Assembly: GCF_002002735.1 (NCBI RefSeq)
Contig: NZ_MUNY01000042.1
Coordinates: 124,001-188,000 of the forward strand
Direction of reading: 5' to 3'
From: Algoriphagus sp. A40
GTDB taxonomy: Bacteria; Bacteroidota; Bacteroidia; Cytophagales; Cyclobacteriaceae
DNA length: 64,000 nt
Part shown: in pieces, positions 18,005-27,435 of the stretch
Position numbering within the stretch: position 1 is the stretch's first letter
How the letters are laid out: every line of letters starts with the position of its first letter
Translations under genes and position numbers: made by a program
Notes under the pieces: model-generated
The model's input: the letters and a program-made list of their open reading frames with translations, nothing else
The model's database searches: none
Told to the model about the DNA's origin: nothing

Positions 18005-21000
18005 TTAGAAGTTAGCGTTGAACTTGAAGCCCAAAGGCATGGTCCAAGGGTTCACGTTTTGAAGCTCAATACCTTGTCTGAACAAGTTGGCAGAGTCACC
18101 TTGTTTGGAAGCCTGCAACTGGAATGCTCTTTCAGGATCGATTCCTACATCCGCCTTGGTCCAAAGCATCAGGTTACGTGTGAATAACGAAACACTTGCA
18201 TTCTGGAATCCTTTCAGTTTTGGCAAAGTGTAAGTCAAAGCAAGCTCACGGAGTTTTACAAAAGAGGCATCGAAAGTAATAGCCTCGTTGTAGCTCCAAG
18301 GATAGGTATCAGAGATCGGATAGATATTGGTACCTGGTCCACCAAGGTGCTCGATATATTCTCCGTTTTCACCCATGATCACACCCGGAATGAAAGCTCC
18401 GTCATCACCTTCAGGACCTTGGTTGACATCCATGCCACCCTCTTCCTTCGAATAACCACCCACTCTTGGGAACGCGCCATTTTGAGGAATGATGTATTTG
18501 CCAGGATTAGATTTCAGCAAATCGATCAATTCTTGCTCGGTGTAGTTTCCACCAGGGATCAACATATCCTTTTGTCTTCCTGATTTCCAGTCAGATTCAG
18601 CATATCTGTAAGTGAAGGACATGAAGTCACCGCCCATTCGGGCATCCACACTTGCGGACAACACAAATCTTTTGTAGCTCAGGCTGGTTTGGAAACCAAG
18701 CATTGCATCTGGGTTAAAATTACCCACTTTTCTTCTGTCCGCTCTGTCGTTCTTGCTGATCCATTCTCCGTTGTTGGAAAGGATAGGCCATCCATAATAT
18801 GGAGAGTTTTTATCCTCTACAGTTGCAAAACCACGGCTATAAAGGTCACCGATCTGTCCGCCTACGAATGTGCTTGCACCACCGCCGTTGTCTTCCCAAA
18901 GAGTAATAAACTCCATACCTTCAGTCAGTTCCTCAAGTGTAGTTCTGTTGCGGGTGATGTTGAAGTTCACGTCCCAAGTCAAGCCATTGGCCTTCTGGAT
19001 CGGAGTAGCTCCTATCTGAATTTCCCAGCCTTTGCTTGAAATCAAACCAGCGTTAACCTGTCTCTGAGAATACCCGGAAGATTCAGGAGTTGGAATGCTC
19101 AGGATCTGGTTTTCGTTACTCTGATAGTAGTAGGTAGCTTCGAAACGGATTCTGTTATCCAAGAAATTCATATCCAAACCTAATTCTTTGGAAGTACTGA
19201 TTTCAGGCTTCAGATTAGGGTTTAGCAAGGTGCCAGGGTAATTAGTAGTGATCAAACTTCCCCAGCTGCCTGTACCCAACTGCTGCTCCAAAGCATACGG
19301 ATAGGTATCGTTACCAGCTTGTGCAATACCTGCTCTCAACTTCAGCATGGAGATGCTTTCAGGAAGGTTGAAGGTATAATTAGCCAACCAGCTCAAAGAC
19401 AAGGAAGGATAGAAATAAGATCTGTTGTCAGCTGGCAATGTACTTGACCAGTCATTTCTTGCAGTAATATCAGCATACAATTGATCTTTGAAACCAAAAG
19501 AAGCAATACCGAACACAGAATAGATTGATTTTTCTGAGCTATAGTTACTGTAGTTCAAACCGGTATTTGGAATGTTGCTGATTCTGTAAAGTCCAGGAAC
19601 AATCAAACCTGCGTTAGTCTTGCTACCCATATATGCATCATTATAATGCTGACTCATGATGTTACCACCACCGCTTACATTCAGGGTAAGGTTTTCCCAA
19701 CGCTTGTTGTAAGAGGTCATGAATTCCACGTTGGTTTCAGTACCGCCAAGAGTTTGAAGGTGGTAAGCACCTTTTCTTTCTCTGGTGTAAGAATAAGGAA
19801 TCTTAGTTTCACGGTTTTCGCTATAGGTATCCATAGTCAATTTCACGTGAGATTTCACCGCATCTGAGAATTTGTACTCAGTTTTGAGGTTTCCGAAGAT
19901 TCGATCTCTTTCGAAACCGTTGTTGACCCCATAGGCAAGAAAGTATGGGTTATCGTTGTTAGGCGATACCGATTTCTGCTGGATTTCCTCCTGACCTGGT
20001 ACCCAATAGTCTTTCAGTTCACGGATATCCACGTGAGACCAAGCATATACTGCTTCCAATGGGTTAGCACCTCTGTTTCCGGTAGTCGGACGGTTGTCCG
20101 ATTTGTTGCGGGAGACATTGATGTCTGCACTTACATTCAATTTAGGAGTGACGCTGTAAGAGTTGGAGAAGTTGATGCTGTGACGGTTAAGATCCGTATT
20201 AGGAATCATCCCCTTGTTGATCATATTGGAGTAAGACAAGCGGTAAACGGCTTTGTCAGTAGCTCCTGATACGGAAAGGGCATTGGTAGAAGTGATACCT
20301 GTCTCCAGGAAGTTCTTCATGTTGTCCGCATATGAATTCAAGTCAGTAGCAATCTTATTGCCGCTGGCATCAGTTGGGCTGTTCCACTGCACTGCTTTGT
20401 TGCCCACGTCCAATTTAGGACCTGACCAATAAGCGGAACGCTCATCCAAAAGATCTGTTCTTGAACCGTTTGCATACTGGTAGTGCATATCCAAGAAGCG
20501 GTAAGGAGTTTCGAAAACGTTGGAAGTGGAGAAATTCACTCTCATTGCTTCGCCTTTTTTACCTTTTTTGGTAGTAATGAGGATTACCCCGTTACCAGCA
20601 CGTGAACCGTAAAGAGCAGCAGCACTTGGGCCTTTCAATACTGTCATGTCCTCGATATCATCCGGGCTCAAGTCAGCAATCGGGTTACCATAATCGACTT
20701 GGTTTCTGTCACCCATGGTTCTTACGTTACCCAAAGAGTTTGCAACAGGCACCCCGTCAATTACGAACAAAGGCTGGTTGTCACTGCTCAAAGAAGTAGC
20801 GCCACGGATTACGACACTGGTAGAAGATCCTGTACCGGAAGTCTGGTTGATCTGAACACCAGCCACTCTACCGGCAAGTGAGCCAAGAGCGTTTTCCTGG
20901 GTTACAGTTCTCATGTCTTCTCCTTTTACTTCACCTACGGAGTAACCGAGAGATCTTTTTTCTCTTTCAATACCCAAAGCGGTTACGACTACTTCGCCCA

Positions 21001-21388
21001 GAGATTCGATGTTTTCTTCCATCGTCAGGTTCAAAGTAGACTGGCCGTTTACAGGCAATTCAACGGTATTGAAACCGATGTAAGAAAACACCAAAACTGC
21101 ACTGGCAGAATTGACATTGAGGGAATAATTTCCGTCGATGTCGGATACAGTACCGTTAGTTGTTCCTTTTTCCAGGATAGTAACACCCGGCAAGCCCAAA
21201 CCATCAGTTGCGGAAATAACTTTTCCACTAATGACTGCTTGAGCCTGGAAAATTTCATCCATTGAAAGATTTGAACCATTGGCCATCGCTCTCCCCTGCA
21301 TAGGAGGGAGAATGACCGAGCCCAAAATCAGGGCGAGGGAAACACCCTTTAAGATTTTGGGCCTGAGTAAGTAGATGCCTTTTTTCAT
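18005..21388 (-). CDS. SusC/RagA-type TonB-linked outer-membrane channel
   Basis: An 1127-residue protein. A signal peptide precedes a carboxypeptidase-regulatory-like domain (residues ~50-125, ISGKVISATDGLGLPGVTI), then the plug (~140-275) with the signature ATSLSSDNQPLFVIDGVPVA, then a long beta-barrel to the C-terminus. The protein imports oligomers across the outer membrane with energy from TonB. It has no N-terminal STN domain, so trans-envelope sigma/anti-sigma signalling through it is not expected. It is the second gene of a three-gene unit after a 75-residue protein and before SusD. Confidence 0.93.
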   Translation of the reverse strand: MKKGIYLLRPKILKGVSLALILGSVILPPMQGRAMANGSNLSMDEIFQAQAVISGKVISATDGLGLPGVTILEKGTTNGTVSDIDGNYSLNVNSASAVLVFSYIGFNTVELPVNGQSTLNLTMEENIESLGEVVVTALGIEREKRSLGYSVGEVKGEDMRTVTQENALGSLAGRVAGVQINQTSGTGSSTSVVIRGATSLSSDNQPLFVIDGVPVANSLGNVRTMGDRNQVDYGNPIADLSPDDIEDMTVLKGPSAAALYGSRAGNGVILITTKKGKKGEAMRVNFSTSNVFETPYRFLDMHYQYANGSRTDLLDERSAYWSGPKLDVGNKAVQWNSPTDASGNKIATDLNSYADNMKNFLETGITSTNALSVSGATDKAVYRLSYSNMINKGMIPNTDLNRHSINFSNSYSVTPKLNVSADINVSRNKSDNRPTTGNRGANPLEAVYAWSHVDIRELKDYWVPGQEEIQQKSVSPNNDNPYFLAYGVNNGFERDRIFGNLKTEYKFSDAVKSHVKLTMDTYSENRETKIPYSYTRERKGAYHLQTLGGTETNVEFMTSYNKRWENLTLNVSGGGNIMSQHYNDAYMGSKTNAGLIVPGLYRISNIPNTGLNYSNYSSEKSIYSVFGIASFGFKDQLYADITARNDWSSTLPADNRSYFYPSLSLSWLANYTFNLPESISMLKLRAGIAQAGNDTYPYALEQQLGTGSWGSLITTNYPGTLLNPNLKPEISTSKELGLDMNFLDNRIRFEATYYYQSNENQILSIPTPESSGYSQRQVNAGLISSKGWEIQIGATPIQKANGLTWDVNFNITRNRTTLEELTEGMEFITLWEDNGGGASTFVGGQIGDLYSRGFATVEDKNSPYYGWPILSNNGEWISKNDRADRRKVGNFNPDAMLGFQTSLSYKRFVLSASVDARMGGDFMSFTYRYAESDWKSGRQKDMLIPGGNYTEQELIDLLKSNPGKYIIPQNGAFPRVGGYSKEEGGMDVNQGPEGDDGAFIPGVIMGENGEYIEHLGGPGTNIYPISDTYPWSYNEAITFDASFVKLRELALTYTLPKLKGFQNASVSLFTRNLMLWTKADVGIDPERAFQLQASKQGDSANLFRQGIELQNVNPWTMPLGFKFNANF

Positions 21389-21403
21389 AAGCGTTTAGGT
21401 TAG

Positions 21404-21631
21404 TTAAAGTGTATTCGAGTTTTTACTTGTATCATCATTCTGTTCGTCTGACTTCCCTTTGGTTAAAAACTGAGCAAAAAGACCCCAAAACCCTTTATCA
21501 AGGTTTTCGGCTTGGCTTTTGTCATCCAGCGCTTCCAGAAACAGATCAAATTCCCTTCGGCTGATCTCTCCCTTGGCTAGCTTTTTGACTAATTCAGATG
21601 CAGTTGGCTTTTCCATAGCTTGCTCATTCAC
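21404..21631 (-). CDS. Small acidic/charged protein, first gene of the SusC-SusD unit
   Basis: A 75-residue protein without signal peptide or membrane segment, 15 bases upstream of the SusC gene. The helical segment LVKKLAKGEISRREFDLFLE recalls the N-terminal cytoplasmic helices of FecR-type anti-sigma factors, but there is no membrane helix or periplasmic domain. It could be a remnant of such a factor or a small regulator in its own right. A second Met at residue 6 is an alternative start. The coding call rests on its position and the absence of any competing gene. Confidence 0.55.
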   Translation of the reverse strand: MNEQAMEKPTASELVKKLAKGEISRREFDLFLEALDDKSQAENLDKGFWGLFAQFLTKGKSDEQNDDTSKNSNTL

Positions 21632-21747
21632 AGGTAATACCTCAGGGCTAGAAAAACGGACTACTCGTTAATATTTTTTGTTCAATAGTCTTTTCATTTC
21701 TCTTGTGAGTACTTTTTGTGAGATCATTTTAGAAAAATCCCAAACCG

Positions 21748-23526
21748 ATGAACATCCCCCTATTTCTCACCAGAGTATCTGGTTTTCTGCTGGTTCCGCT
21801 GGCCCTTTCCTTTTGTAATCCAAAAAATCCCGCCAAGCCAAGCCTAAAAGAAGTGGCGGATGAAGTGGTGACACGCTTATATAAGGAGATCCCCGGGGAT
21901 AGCCTGAATCTCCTCGATGAAAAATTTCTTATGGATTATATGAGTGAGGATGAAAAAAAAGTCCTGGCCACAGGATATTGGATCTTTGAAGTCAATCAAC
22001 CGGTCCGCATTTCGCTGATGCGGGACAAGAGCCAAAAGTCTGTTCCATTTTGGCTGGAATCCTCCGGTTTTGAAAAAACTACCCTCCTGGTCAAAAATGA
22101 AATGTCAGAATACGAGGTTTGGCAGAAAGTCTTTGAAAAAGGAAAAGTGGAATTGGGAATCAACGGACTGGATAAGCACCGACCGGTATATTTTGTAAGT
22201 ATTAGTCCTGTTAAGGAGGGAACACCTGTGGAGATCAATCCGATATTTCCTGCAAAGCAGCATCAGGAAAAATTTCAGCCGGGGGCCTTTACCTACCACG
22301 ATTGGGATGGGCTCAAGCTGACCGAAGTTCCGGAAAGTCTGCAGGGCGAAATCCTCCTGACCACCGTGCGGGGAAGAGCCAGGGAAGCCCACTTTCTGAA
22401 TGCTTTCCGAAATACTGTATTCCCATCCTCTGAATCAGCCGATCAGGTGGTCCTTACCTGGACTGGAGATCCTTCCAATTCGGTTTCGATACAATGGAGA
22501 ACAGCCGACGCTATTAAAGAAGGCAAGATCCAATATTGGGAAAAGTCAACTCAGGATACCTTGGAGACCAATTCAAGCACTTTCCGAATGGAAGACCGAT
22601 TACTTCAGAATGACCGGTATATCCAAAGACATACCGGCAGACTGGAAGGACTGAAACCCGGAACCAGCTATGAATACCGGATTATCAGCAATGCCAAGCC
22701 TGGCGAAGTCCAAGAATTCAAGACTGCCGAATCCAGTCCGGTAGACTTTTCATTTCTTTGGTTTGGTGATATGCACAATGATGAAAAAACGGGAAAAATG
22801 CTTCAGGACGCCACTTCCAAAAATCCAGAAATCAGGTTCTATGTCCAATCCGGAGACTTGGTCAATACGGGTCTTTACCGTGATAATTGGGATGAACTGT
22901 TTGGCTATACCGAAAAGGCTTGGGCTCAAAGGCAGTTTATGCCGGTTCCCGGGAATCACGACAGTCAGGACGGGCTGGGAGCCTGGATGTATCAGGAGTT
23001 GTTTGACCTACCGACCAACGGGCCGGATTCCACACATCGGGAATTCACCTACTTCTTCAAATACCACGATGCGCTATTCCTGATGATGGACGGAACACTC
23101 CCTATCGAGGGACAATCAGCCTGGATCGAAAAAACCCTGGCTGAAAATCCGGCCAAGTGGAAGTTTATGGTCGTTCACTTTCCGATGTTCAATTCTGTGG
23201 AACCCTATCCTGATATCCAAAGAGAATGGTTACCGGCTTTGGAAAAACATGGAGTGGATCTGGTTATGAGTGGACATTTCCATTTTTACATGAGATCCAA
23301 ACCGCTTGCTGAATTTACAAAGAGTTCATCGCGGATGATGTTTGTCCATTCCGCTGCCACTTCCGGAGGATTCGAAAGTGAGACCCAAAACTGGGATCAG
23401 ATTGACGCAACCTTACCGGATGATTACCTCTATCAAAAAATCGATCTGAAAGGGAATACCTTGACACTTACTTCTTTCAAATCAGGAGGAGAAGTATTGG
23501 ACAAATTTGAAATCCGGAAGGATTGA
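21748..23526 (+). CDS. Purple-acid-phosphatase-like metallophosphoesterase
   Basis: A 592-residue protein. An N-terminal signal peptide, possibly lipoprotein (ALSFC), is followed by ~200 residues not recognised. Next is a fibronectin-like purple acid phosphatase N-domain (~225-325, VVLTWTGDPSNSVSIQWRT). The calcineurin-like core (~330-560) has the metal motifs GDMHND, SGDLVNTG, GNHD, VVHFPMF and SGHFHFY. All five metal-ligand blocks are present, so it should be an active exported phosphoesterase. It diverges from the SusC/SusD unit. The phosphate ester is unknown. Two strong hairpin terminators lie downstream. Confidence 0.87.
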   Translation: MNIPLFLTRVSGFLLVPLALSFCNPKNPAKPSLKEVADEVVTRLYKEIPGDSLNLLDEKFLMDYMSEDEKKVLATGYWIFEVNQPVRISLMRDKSQKSVPFWLESSGFEKTTLLVKNEMSEYEVWQKVFEKGKVELGINGLDKHRPVYFVSISPVKEGTPVEINPIFPAKQHQEKFQPGAFTYHDWDGLKLTEVPESLQGEILLTTVRGRAREAHFLNAFRNTVFPSSESADQVVLTWTGDPSNSVSIQWRTADAIKEGKIQYWEKSTQDTLETNSSTFRMEDRLLQNDRYIQRHTGRLEGLKPGTSYEYRIISNAKPGEVQEFKTAESSPVDFSFLWFGDMHNDEKTGKMLQDATSKNPEIRFYVQSGDLVNTGLYRDNWDELFGYTEKAWAQRQFMPVPGNHDSQDGLGAWMYQELFDLPTNGPDSTHREFTYFFKYHDALFLMMDGTLPIEGQSAWIEKTLAENPAKWKFMVVHFPMFNSVEPYPDIQREWLPALEKHGVDLVMSGHFHFYMRSKPLAEFTKSSSRMMFVHSAATSGGFESETQNWDQIDATLPDDYLYQKIDLKGNTLTLTSFKSGGEVLDKFEIRKD

Positions 23527-23545
23527 TTTTAAGATTTTGAGTTCT

Positions 23546-23755
23546 AAACACAAAGGAACATAGGGATCTAAGAGGTTTGCTTACAAAACTAATTTCTTAT
23601 TGTGTCCTTTGTTTCTTTGTGTTTTCAAGAGTTTACTTTTCAAGTCACAAAAAGCCTGTATCCAAATTTTGAGATTTAAACACAAAGGAACATAGGGATC
23701 AATTACCACTCCTTCCAATACCCATCCCACTTTTTGGTCTTTGTTTCTTTGTGTT
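23546..23755. repeat. Two tandem copies of a hairpin-forming repeat
   Basis: A perfect 23-bp direct repeat (AAACACAAAGGAACATAGGG then ATC) occurs at 23546-23568 and 23678-23700. Each copy is followed 40-56 bases later by an inverted partner, TTTGTTTCTTTGTGTT (23608-23624, 23740-23755), so each unit can fold on AACACAAAG/CTTTGTGTT arms. The sequences between the arms differ in the two units. Confidence 0.7.
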
Positions 23756-23795
23756 AAAAAAAATTATGGTAAATGAAAATTCAGCACCATAGCCT

Positions 23796-23836
23796 AAAGA
23801 CCTGTCAGGTTTTGAAATCCTGACAGGTCTTTTTTT
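23796..23836. terminator. Strong bidirectional terminator
   Basis: The arms AAAGACCTGTCAGG and CCTGACAGGTCTTT form a perfect 14-bp stem. A seven-to-eight T tract follows on the plus strand. It ends the metallophosphoesterase gene. Confidence 0.88.
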
Positions 23837-23849
23837 CGAAGACTTTCAC

Positions 23850-23885
23850 AAAAAAAACCTTCCAAAATGGAAGGCTCTTTTTACC
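23850..23885. terminator. Bidirectional terminator, best for the minus strand
   Basis: CCTTCCA/TGGAAGG stem with a 3-base loop. An eight-T run follows on the minus strand and CTCTTTTT on the plus strand. It serves the membrane-protein gene ending at 23979. Confidence 0.8.
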
Positions 23886-23978
23886 TTTTATTTAAGCTAT
23901 GTTTCAATATTTATTTTCAGGGTTGGGTTTCAAAAAAAAAGGACTTTGATAAATTTCCATCCCATTGATTCAGGTTTC

Positions 23979-25277
23979 TCACTCTGGAATCTCAACCCCA
24001 AATCGACCTTTGGCATGTGGCAACCCATCATGGGTTGAAATAGCCACTGCCGAAATCACCAACAGAAAAGTAATGATCCCAACAAACAGGTACAGGGCTT
24101 TTTTGGGTTGAAATGGTTCCAGAGCAAATTCGACATTGCAGTAAGGCAAGAGGGCTAGGACCACTCCGAAATTGAGCACATACATAAACTGCTCAGGGCG
24201 ATAAAAGCTCAGGTAAGACCCTGTAATCAGGAAGGTGTAAATCACGTAAGTCCCAAAGAGGATAATTCCTGTCCATTTCATCAAGTCGAAACGCTCGGTA
24301 TCCGTGCTGCTTCTCCATTTTTTGGAAATGGTAAAACCTGAGAACATGCAAATCAAAAAGGCGAAAAAACCCAGAGTAATTCCTACACCTGCCCAATATT
24401 CGGGATTGGCTGGCACTGCGTTTTTATAGATAGCCACTACGTCATTATCCCAAAATGTCTGCTGCCAAACGATAAAGGGAATCAAAGTCATCAGTCCGAA
24501 AATCGGCCAGGCGACCTTTGAAGGTAGGGGTTTGGACTCTGATTTCTGGGTTTCAAAAGAGGCAGTCAAGGCGCCATAAGCCATTCCAATTCCTCCAAAA
24601 AAGCCGAGGGAATACTCCATGACGTTCCAGAAATTGATTTTTAAACCGGAGACATTACCCAACACCAAAAGGAATTCACCAAAGGCAAATCCAAAACCGG
24701 CACCCAATCCAGAGTAAATCGCCACTTTCAATGAGCCAGAATAGGAATTACGGCTGCAGAAATAAGCTAATGCGATGGCTGCACCTGCGCAGATCGCCCA
24801 AGCTTCAGAGCGTGGTGGAGTCATCAAAATCCCCAATTCCTCTACTACGAAATAATAAAAGATGATCGCTCCTGCACACATTTCTACAAGAAGTTGGTGC
24901 CATGCTATTTTTTTAGCGGAAGAAGACTCCTGAAGTCCAAGGCCAAAAAGACCTCCACCCAGAAATCCATAAAGCCCCCCGATGACAAACATCATCAGCA
25001 AGCCATAAGAAACGTTCAAAAAATCATTGACTCGGCCATAACCCACGACCTGCCCGTAGCTCATCATTCCTCCCAATCCCCAGCCGATCGCGCCAAGAAG
25101 CACAGCTTTTAGCCCTCCGGAAATCCATTCTTTTCTCCTTGAAAATAAAATCAGAAAAACACAGGCAATACCTCCAGCCCAAGCAGCACCTTGCTCGTGC
25201 CCAAACTGACCTCGAATCGCCCAAGCAGTCCCGAGCGTCATGCCGGTGAGGAGAATGGGGAGTAACTTTGATTTCAT
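23979..25277 (-). CDS. Polytopic membrane protein of unknown function, paralog 1
   Basis: A 432-residue protein with roughly eleven hydrophobic helices and few soluble parts. I do not recognise the family. The N-terminal 80 residues (starting MKSKLLPILLTGMTLGTAWA, then GQFGHEQGAAWAG) are nearly identical to those of the gene at 27436-28740. The two diverge more toward the middle (~260-330). Conserved charged residues inside membrane regions (AIRGQFGHEQG, VVEELGILMTPPRSEAW) suggest a transporter or membrane enzyme rather than a structural anchor. A hairpin covers the start codon. It lies downstream of a ceramidase-like gene on the same strand, separated by 402 bases of repeat-rich DNA. Confidence 0.75.
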   Translation of the reverse strand: MKSKLLPILLTGMTLGTAWAIRGQFGHEQGAAWAGGIACVFLILFSRRKEWISGGLKAVLLGAIGWGLGGMMSYGQVVGYGRVNDFLNVSYGLLMMFVIGGLYGFLGGGLFGLGLQESSSAKKIAWHQLLVEMCAGAIIFYYFVVEELGILMTPPRSEAWAICAGAAIALAYFCSRNSYSGSLKVAIYSGLGAGFGFAFGEFLLVLGNVSGLKINFWNVMEYSLGFFGGIGMAYGALTASFETQKSESKPLPSKVAWPIFGLMTLIPFIVWQQTFWDNDVVAIYKNAVPANPEYWAGVGITLGFFAFLICMFSGFTISKKWRSSTDTERFDLMKWTGIILFGTYVIYTFLITGSYLSFYRPEQFMYVLNFGVVLALLPYCNVEFALEPFQPKKALYLFVGIITFLLVISAVAISTHDGLPHAKGRFGVEIPE

Positions 25278-25295
25278 TCCTTTTTTGTAAGGAAT
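25276..25295 (-). promoter_or_regulatory. Hairpin covering ribosome site and start codon of paralog 1
   Basis: On the minus strand ATTCCTT pairs with AAGGAAT around a 6-base loop. The second arm contains the AAGGA ribosome-site-like sequence and the first two bases of the ATG. The same structure exists at 28739-28760 with a longer stem and another loop. Confidence 0.6.
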
Positions 25296-25679
25296 ACCTT
25301 GGGATTAACGAAAAGGGCTATTTCCTATCTCAGGAATGTCAAAGGATTTCGGATTTACCGATTTCGAATGCTTAGAATCACTCGGTACAAGTATCGGATG
25401 TGGTCGGGTTGTCGGGGTTGACTCTGCTGAGCGAAGTCAAAGCATCGGGTGGTCGGCTGTGCTTTTCCCCACTGAACAGTGAGACTGATCACTTTGACTG
25501 ATCACTGCGACTAAACCATTATTTCGACTTCGTTTCTCAGGTGCTCAATCTGAATCTCCGAATGATCACTGGTGACTGACCACTTCAGCCCACTACTTAC
25601 TTTTCACCACTCACAACTGACCAACTGCCCACTGCAAACCGCGACTGATCACTGGAGACTGATCACTGCAAACTGAAAC
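25278..25679. other. Repeat-rich intergenic region
   Basis: Next to the start of paralog 1 is a ~100-base stretch similar to that upstream of paralog 2 (the AGGATTTCGGATTT region). Then follow a GTCGGGTTGTCGGGGTTG-type segment and five copies of GATCACT in ACTGATCACTG-like contexts. I see no gene or clear promoter. Confidence 0.6.
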
Positions 25680-27236
25680 TCACTCCAGCTCTTTGATCAT
25701 TTCGATCAGGGACTTATAGATCAGCGGCCCGGTCTCTGGCCCCAAGGAATTCTCCTCGCCATAGGTGTCACGATCATCATTATAGAGATACGGTTTCCCT
25801 GTATCCCATTCACTTTTGGGGATGATGTAACCAATCTCATCATTGGATAGTCCCAGATAGAACTTGTATTTGTCGGTAATGAAATCCTGGATCGGAGGAG
25901 TCTCTATAGGCTGAATATCAAACTCCCGTCCGGCAGGAGCTTCTACCCCGCCAAAGAGAATTTCAGGGTAAATCTCTCCCGGAATACTCAGGAACATCGC
26001 CGGGCCGATACGGATAGCGCCAACCTCTGTTCTTGATTTAAAATATTCCGGCATCCCCATTTTTATCAATCCTATGCCACTGGCGATTTTAAAGGTGATA
26101 TTATCCAAGGGAGCAAAAATTGTCTTCGCACGTACCGAGATGTTGGAAGTGGTCAAGGTATCCCCTCTCAACTTCAATGCCTCGAGTGACATCAGGGCAA
26201 TATGGTCGCCCAAAGCTTTGGTCTTTTCGTAAGTTGGTTCCGAATAGGCAGTGCCTGTAAACGGATCGTGTATCGGAATGGAGGGGTGTGGAGCCATCAA
26301 ACCTCCAATCGCCCCTGAAAAATAGATGGCCACGCCTCCTACCCCTTCTTGCATGAGTTCGTCACCGTTATAAACTCCATTTTCAATCCCTTCTCTCACG
26401 TAATGCGGAAAATCAGAACTGATCAAAAGATTTTGGCTCCAAAGGGTTTCCGGGTGGTTGGACCAGTTAATGATCGTGCCCAAAGTTTGGTCGTTTTCCA
26501 GATCCAATACCTGCATGAGATGTATTCCCGTTGCTTTGACAATGGGCTTACGGGTGTCTTTCATTAACACAGAATCCCTTTCAGAGAGGTCTTCAGCAAA
26601 GACAAGCTTCGCTGGCCTCAGGTTAGTTGCAGCTTCGACGATAGCCGCTACCGTCTGCGACTTGACATATTCCATCATCTCGGGATTGACGCCGGTATTG
26701 AATATGTTTTCTCCCCAAATTCCTACCAGATCATTGCTTTCATGGGTATGGGTAGAAGAGATCAGCGTGTAGTCGATATTCAATTCCTTCGGAATCCGCT
26801 GTCTTATGTCGATGACATCGCCGTGCAAAAAGCCAATGGCATCCATGGAAATCATGGCAATTCTGCTTTTCCCATCGTCCAAGACCATGACACGCGACCA
26901 CACGTCATCGTGGACGCCCTGCGCAGGCTTGGCATTGCTCATTCCGGCAATCCAAAAAGCGTCGAATTTGCCGTTTTTATTCAGGTCATTAAAAGTATCC
27001 CCCTCATCTTCGTCGTATTCATTGTCCCCGTTGGCATCGTTCCAGGTATCAACAATGGTCGGCGTAATTGCCTTTTTGGCAAAGCCAGCCTGAAGGGTTT
27101 GCGGAGTTTTGTTTTCCAATTTCAGGTCAATGGCATATCCGGGCTGCCGATCTCTCCAATTGTAAATGAAGATCCCCCCAATTAGCAAAAGGATCAACAG
27201 GATAAAAAAAGCGAACAGTTTCAGGAATTTTTTCAT
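25680..27236 (-). CDS. Neutral-ceramidase-like hydrolase with N-terminal membrane anchor
   Basis: A 518-residue protein. A hydrophobic segment at residues 5-25 is a signal anchor. Residues ~45 onward show the alkaline/neutral ceramidase N-domain: an AGFAKKAITPT start, VMVLDDGKSRIAMISMDAIG, and STHTHESND in place of the usual zinc-binding HTH block. An acidic calcium-loop insert (DANGDNEYDEDEGD, DLNKNGKFD) lies at ~63-95. It probably hydrolyses an amide or lipid bond outside the inner membrane, and the family includes ceramidases. Sphingolipids occur in several Bacteroidota, so ceramide is plausible but unproven. It sits between two paralogous membrane-protein genes on the same strand. Confidence 0.75.
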   Translation of the reverse strand: MKKFLKLFAFFILLILLLIGGIFIYNWRDRQPGYAIDLKLENKTPQTLQAGFAKKAITPTIVDTWNDANGDNEYDEDEGDTFNDLNKNGKFDAFWIAGMSNAKPAQGVHDDVWSRVMVLDDGKSRIAMISMDAIGFLHGDVIDIRQRIPKELNIDYTLISSTHTHESNDLVGIWGENIFNTGVNPEMMEYVKSQTVAAIVEAATNLRPAKLVFAEDLSERDSVLMKDTRKPIVKATGIHLMQVLDLENDQTLGTIINWSNHPETLWSQNLLISSDFPHYVREGIENGVYNGDELMQEGVGGVAIYFSGAIGGLMAPHPSIPIHDPFTGTAYSEPTYEKTKALGDHIALMSLEALKLRGDTLTTSNISVRAKTIFAPLDNITFKIASGIGLIKMGMPEYFKSRTEVGAIRIGPAMFLSIPGEIYPEILFGGVEAPAGREFDIQPIETPPIQDFITDKYKFYLGLSNDEIGYIIPKSEWDTGKPYLYNDDRDTYGEENSLGPETGPLIYKSLIEMIKELE

Positions 27237-27435
27237 ATGTTTTTTTACAATCTCTTATTAAGAAAATTAAGAATCAAGGGCAGCCTGACTGGTTGACCTT
27301 GTCTGATTTTGGTTGTCACAATTCCATTTTGACCTGCTGGTAAAGTAGCTTATAATCCTATTCATTGACACAGCAAAAGGAAATTCCTCCGCCTAAACGG
27401 GAAAATCTATCTCCTGTCCCACCCGTTTTCTTAGC

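Larger units (their letters stand above)
23527..23978. other. Intergenic region between convergent genes with repeats and two terminators
   Basis: This contains two copies of a hairpin-forming repeat (23546-23624 and 23678-23755) and terminators at 23796-23836 and 23850-23885. I see no gene. Confidence 0.75.

Noticed and set aside
23546..23755. Tandem repeat units as an insertion sequence remnant
   Set aside because: No transposase fragment or target duplication is visible.
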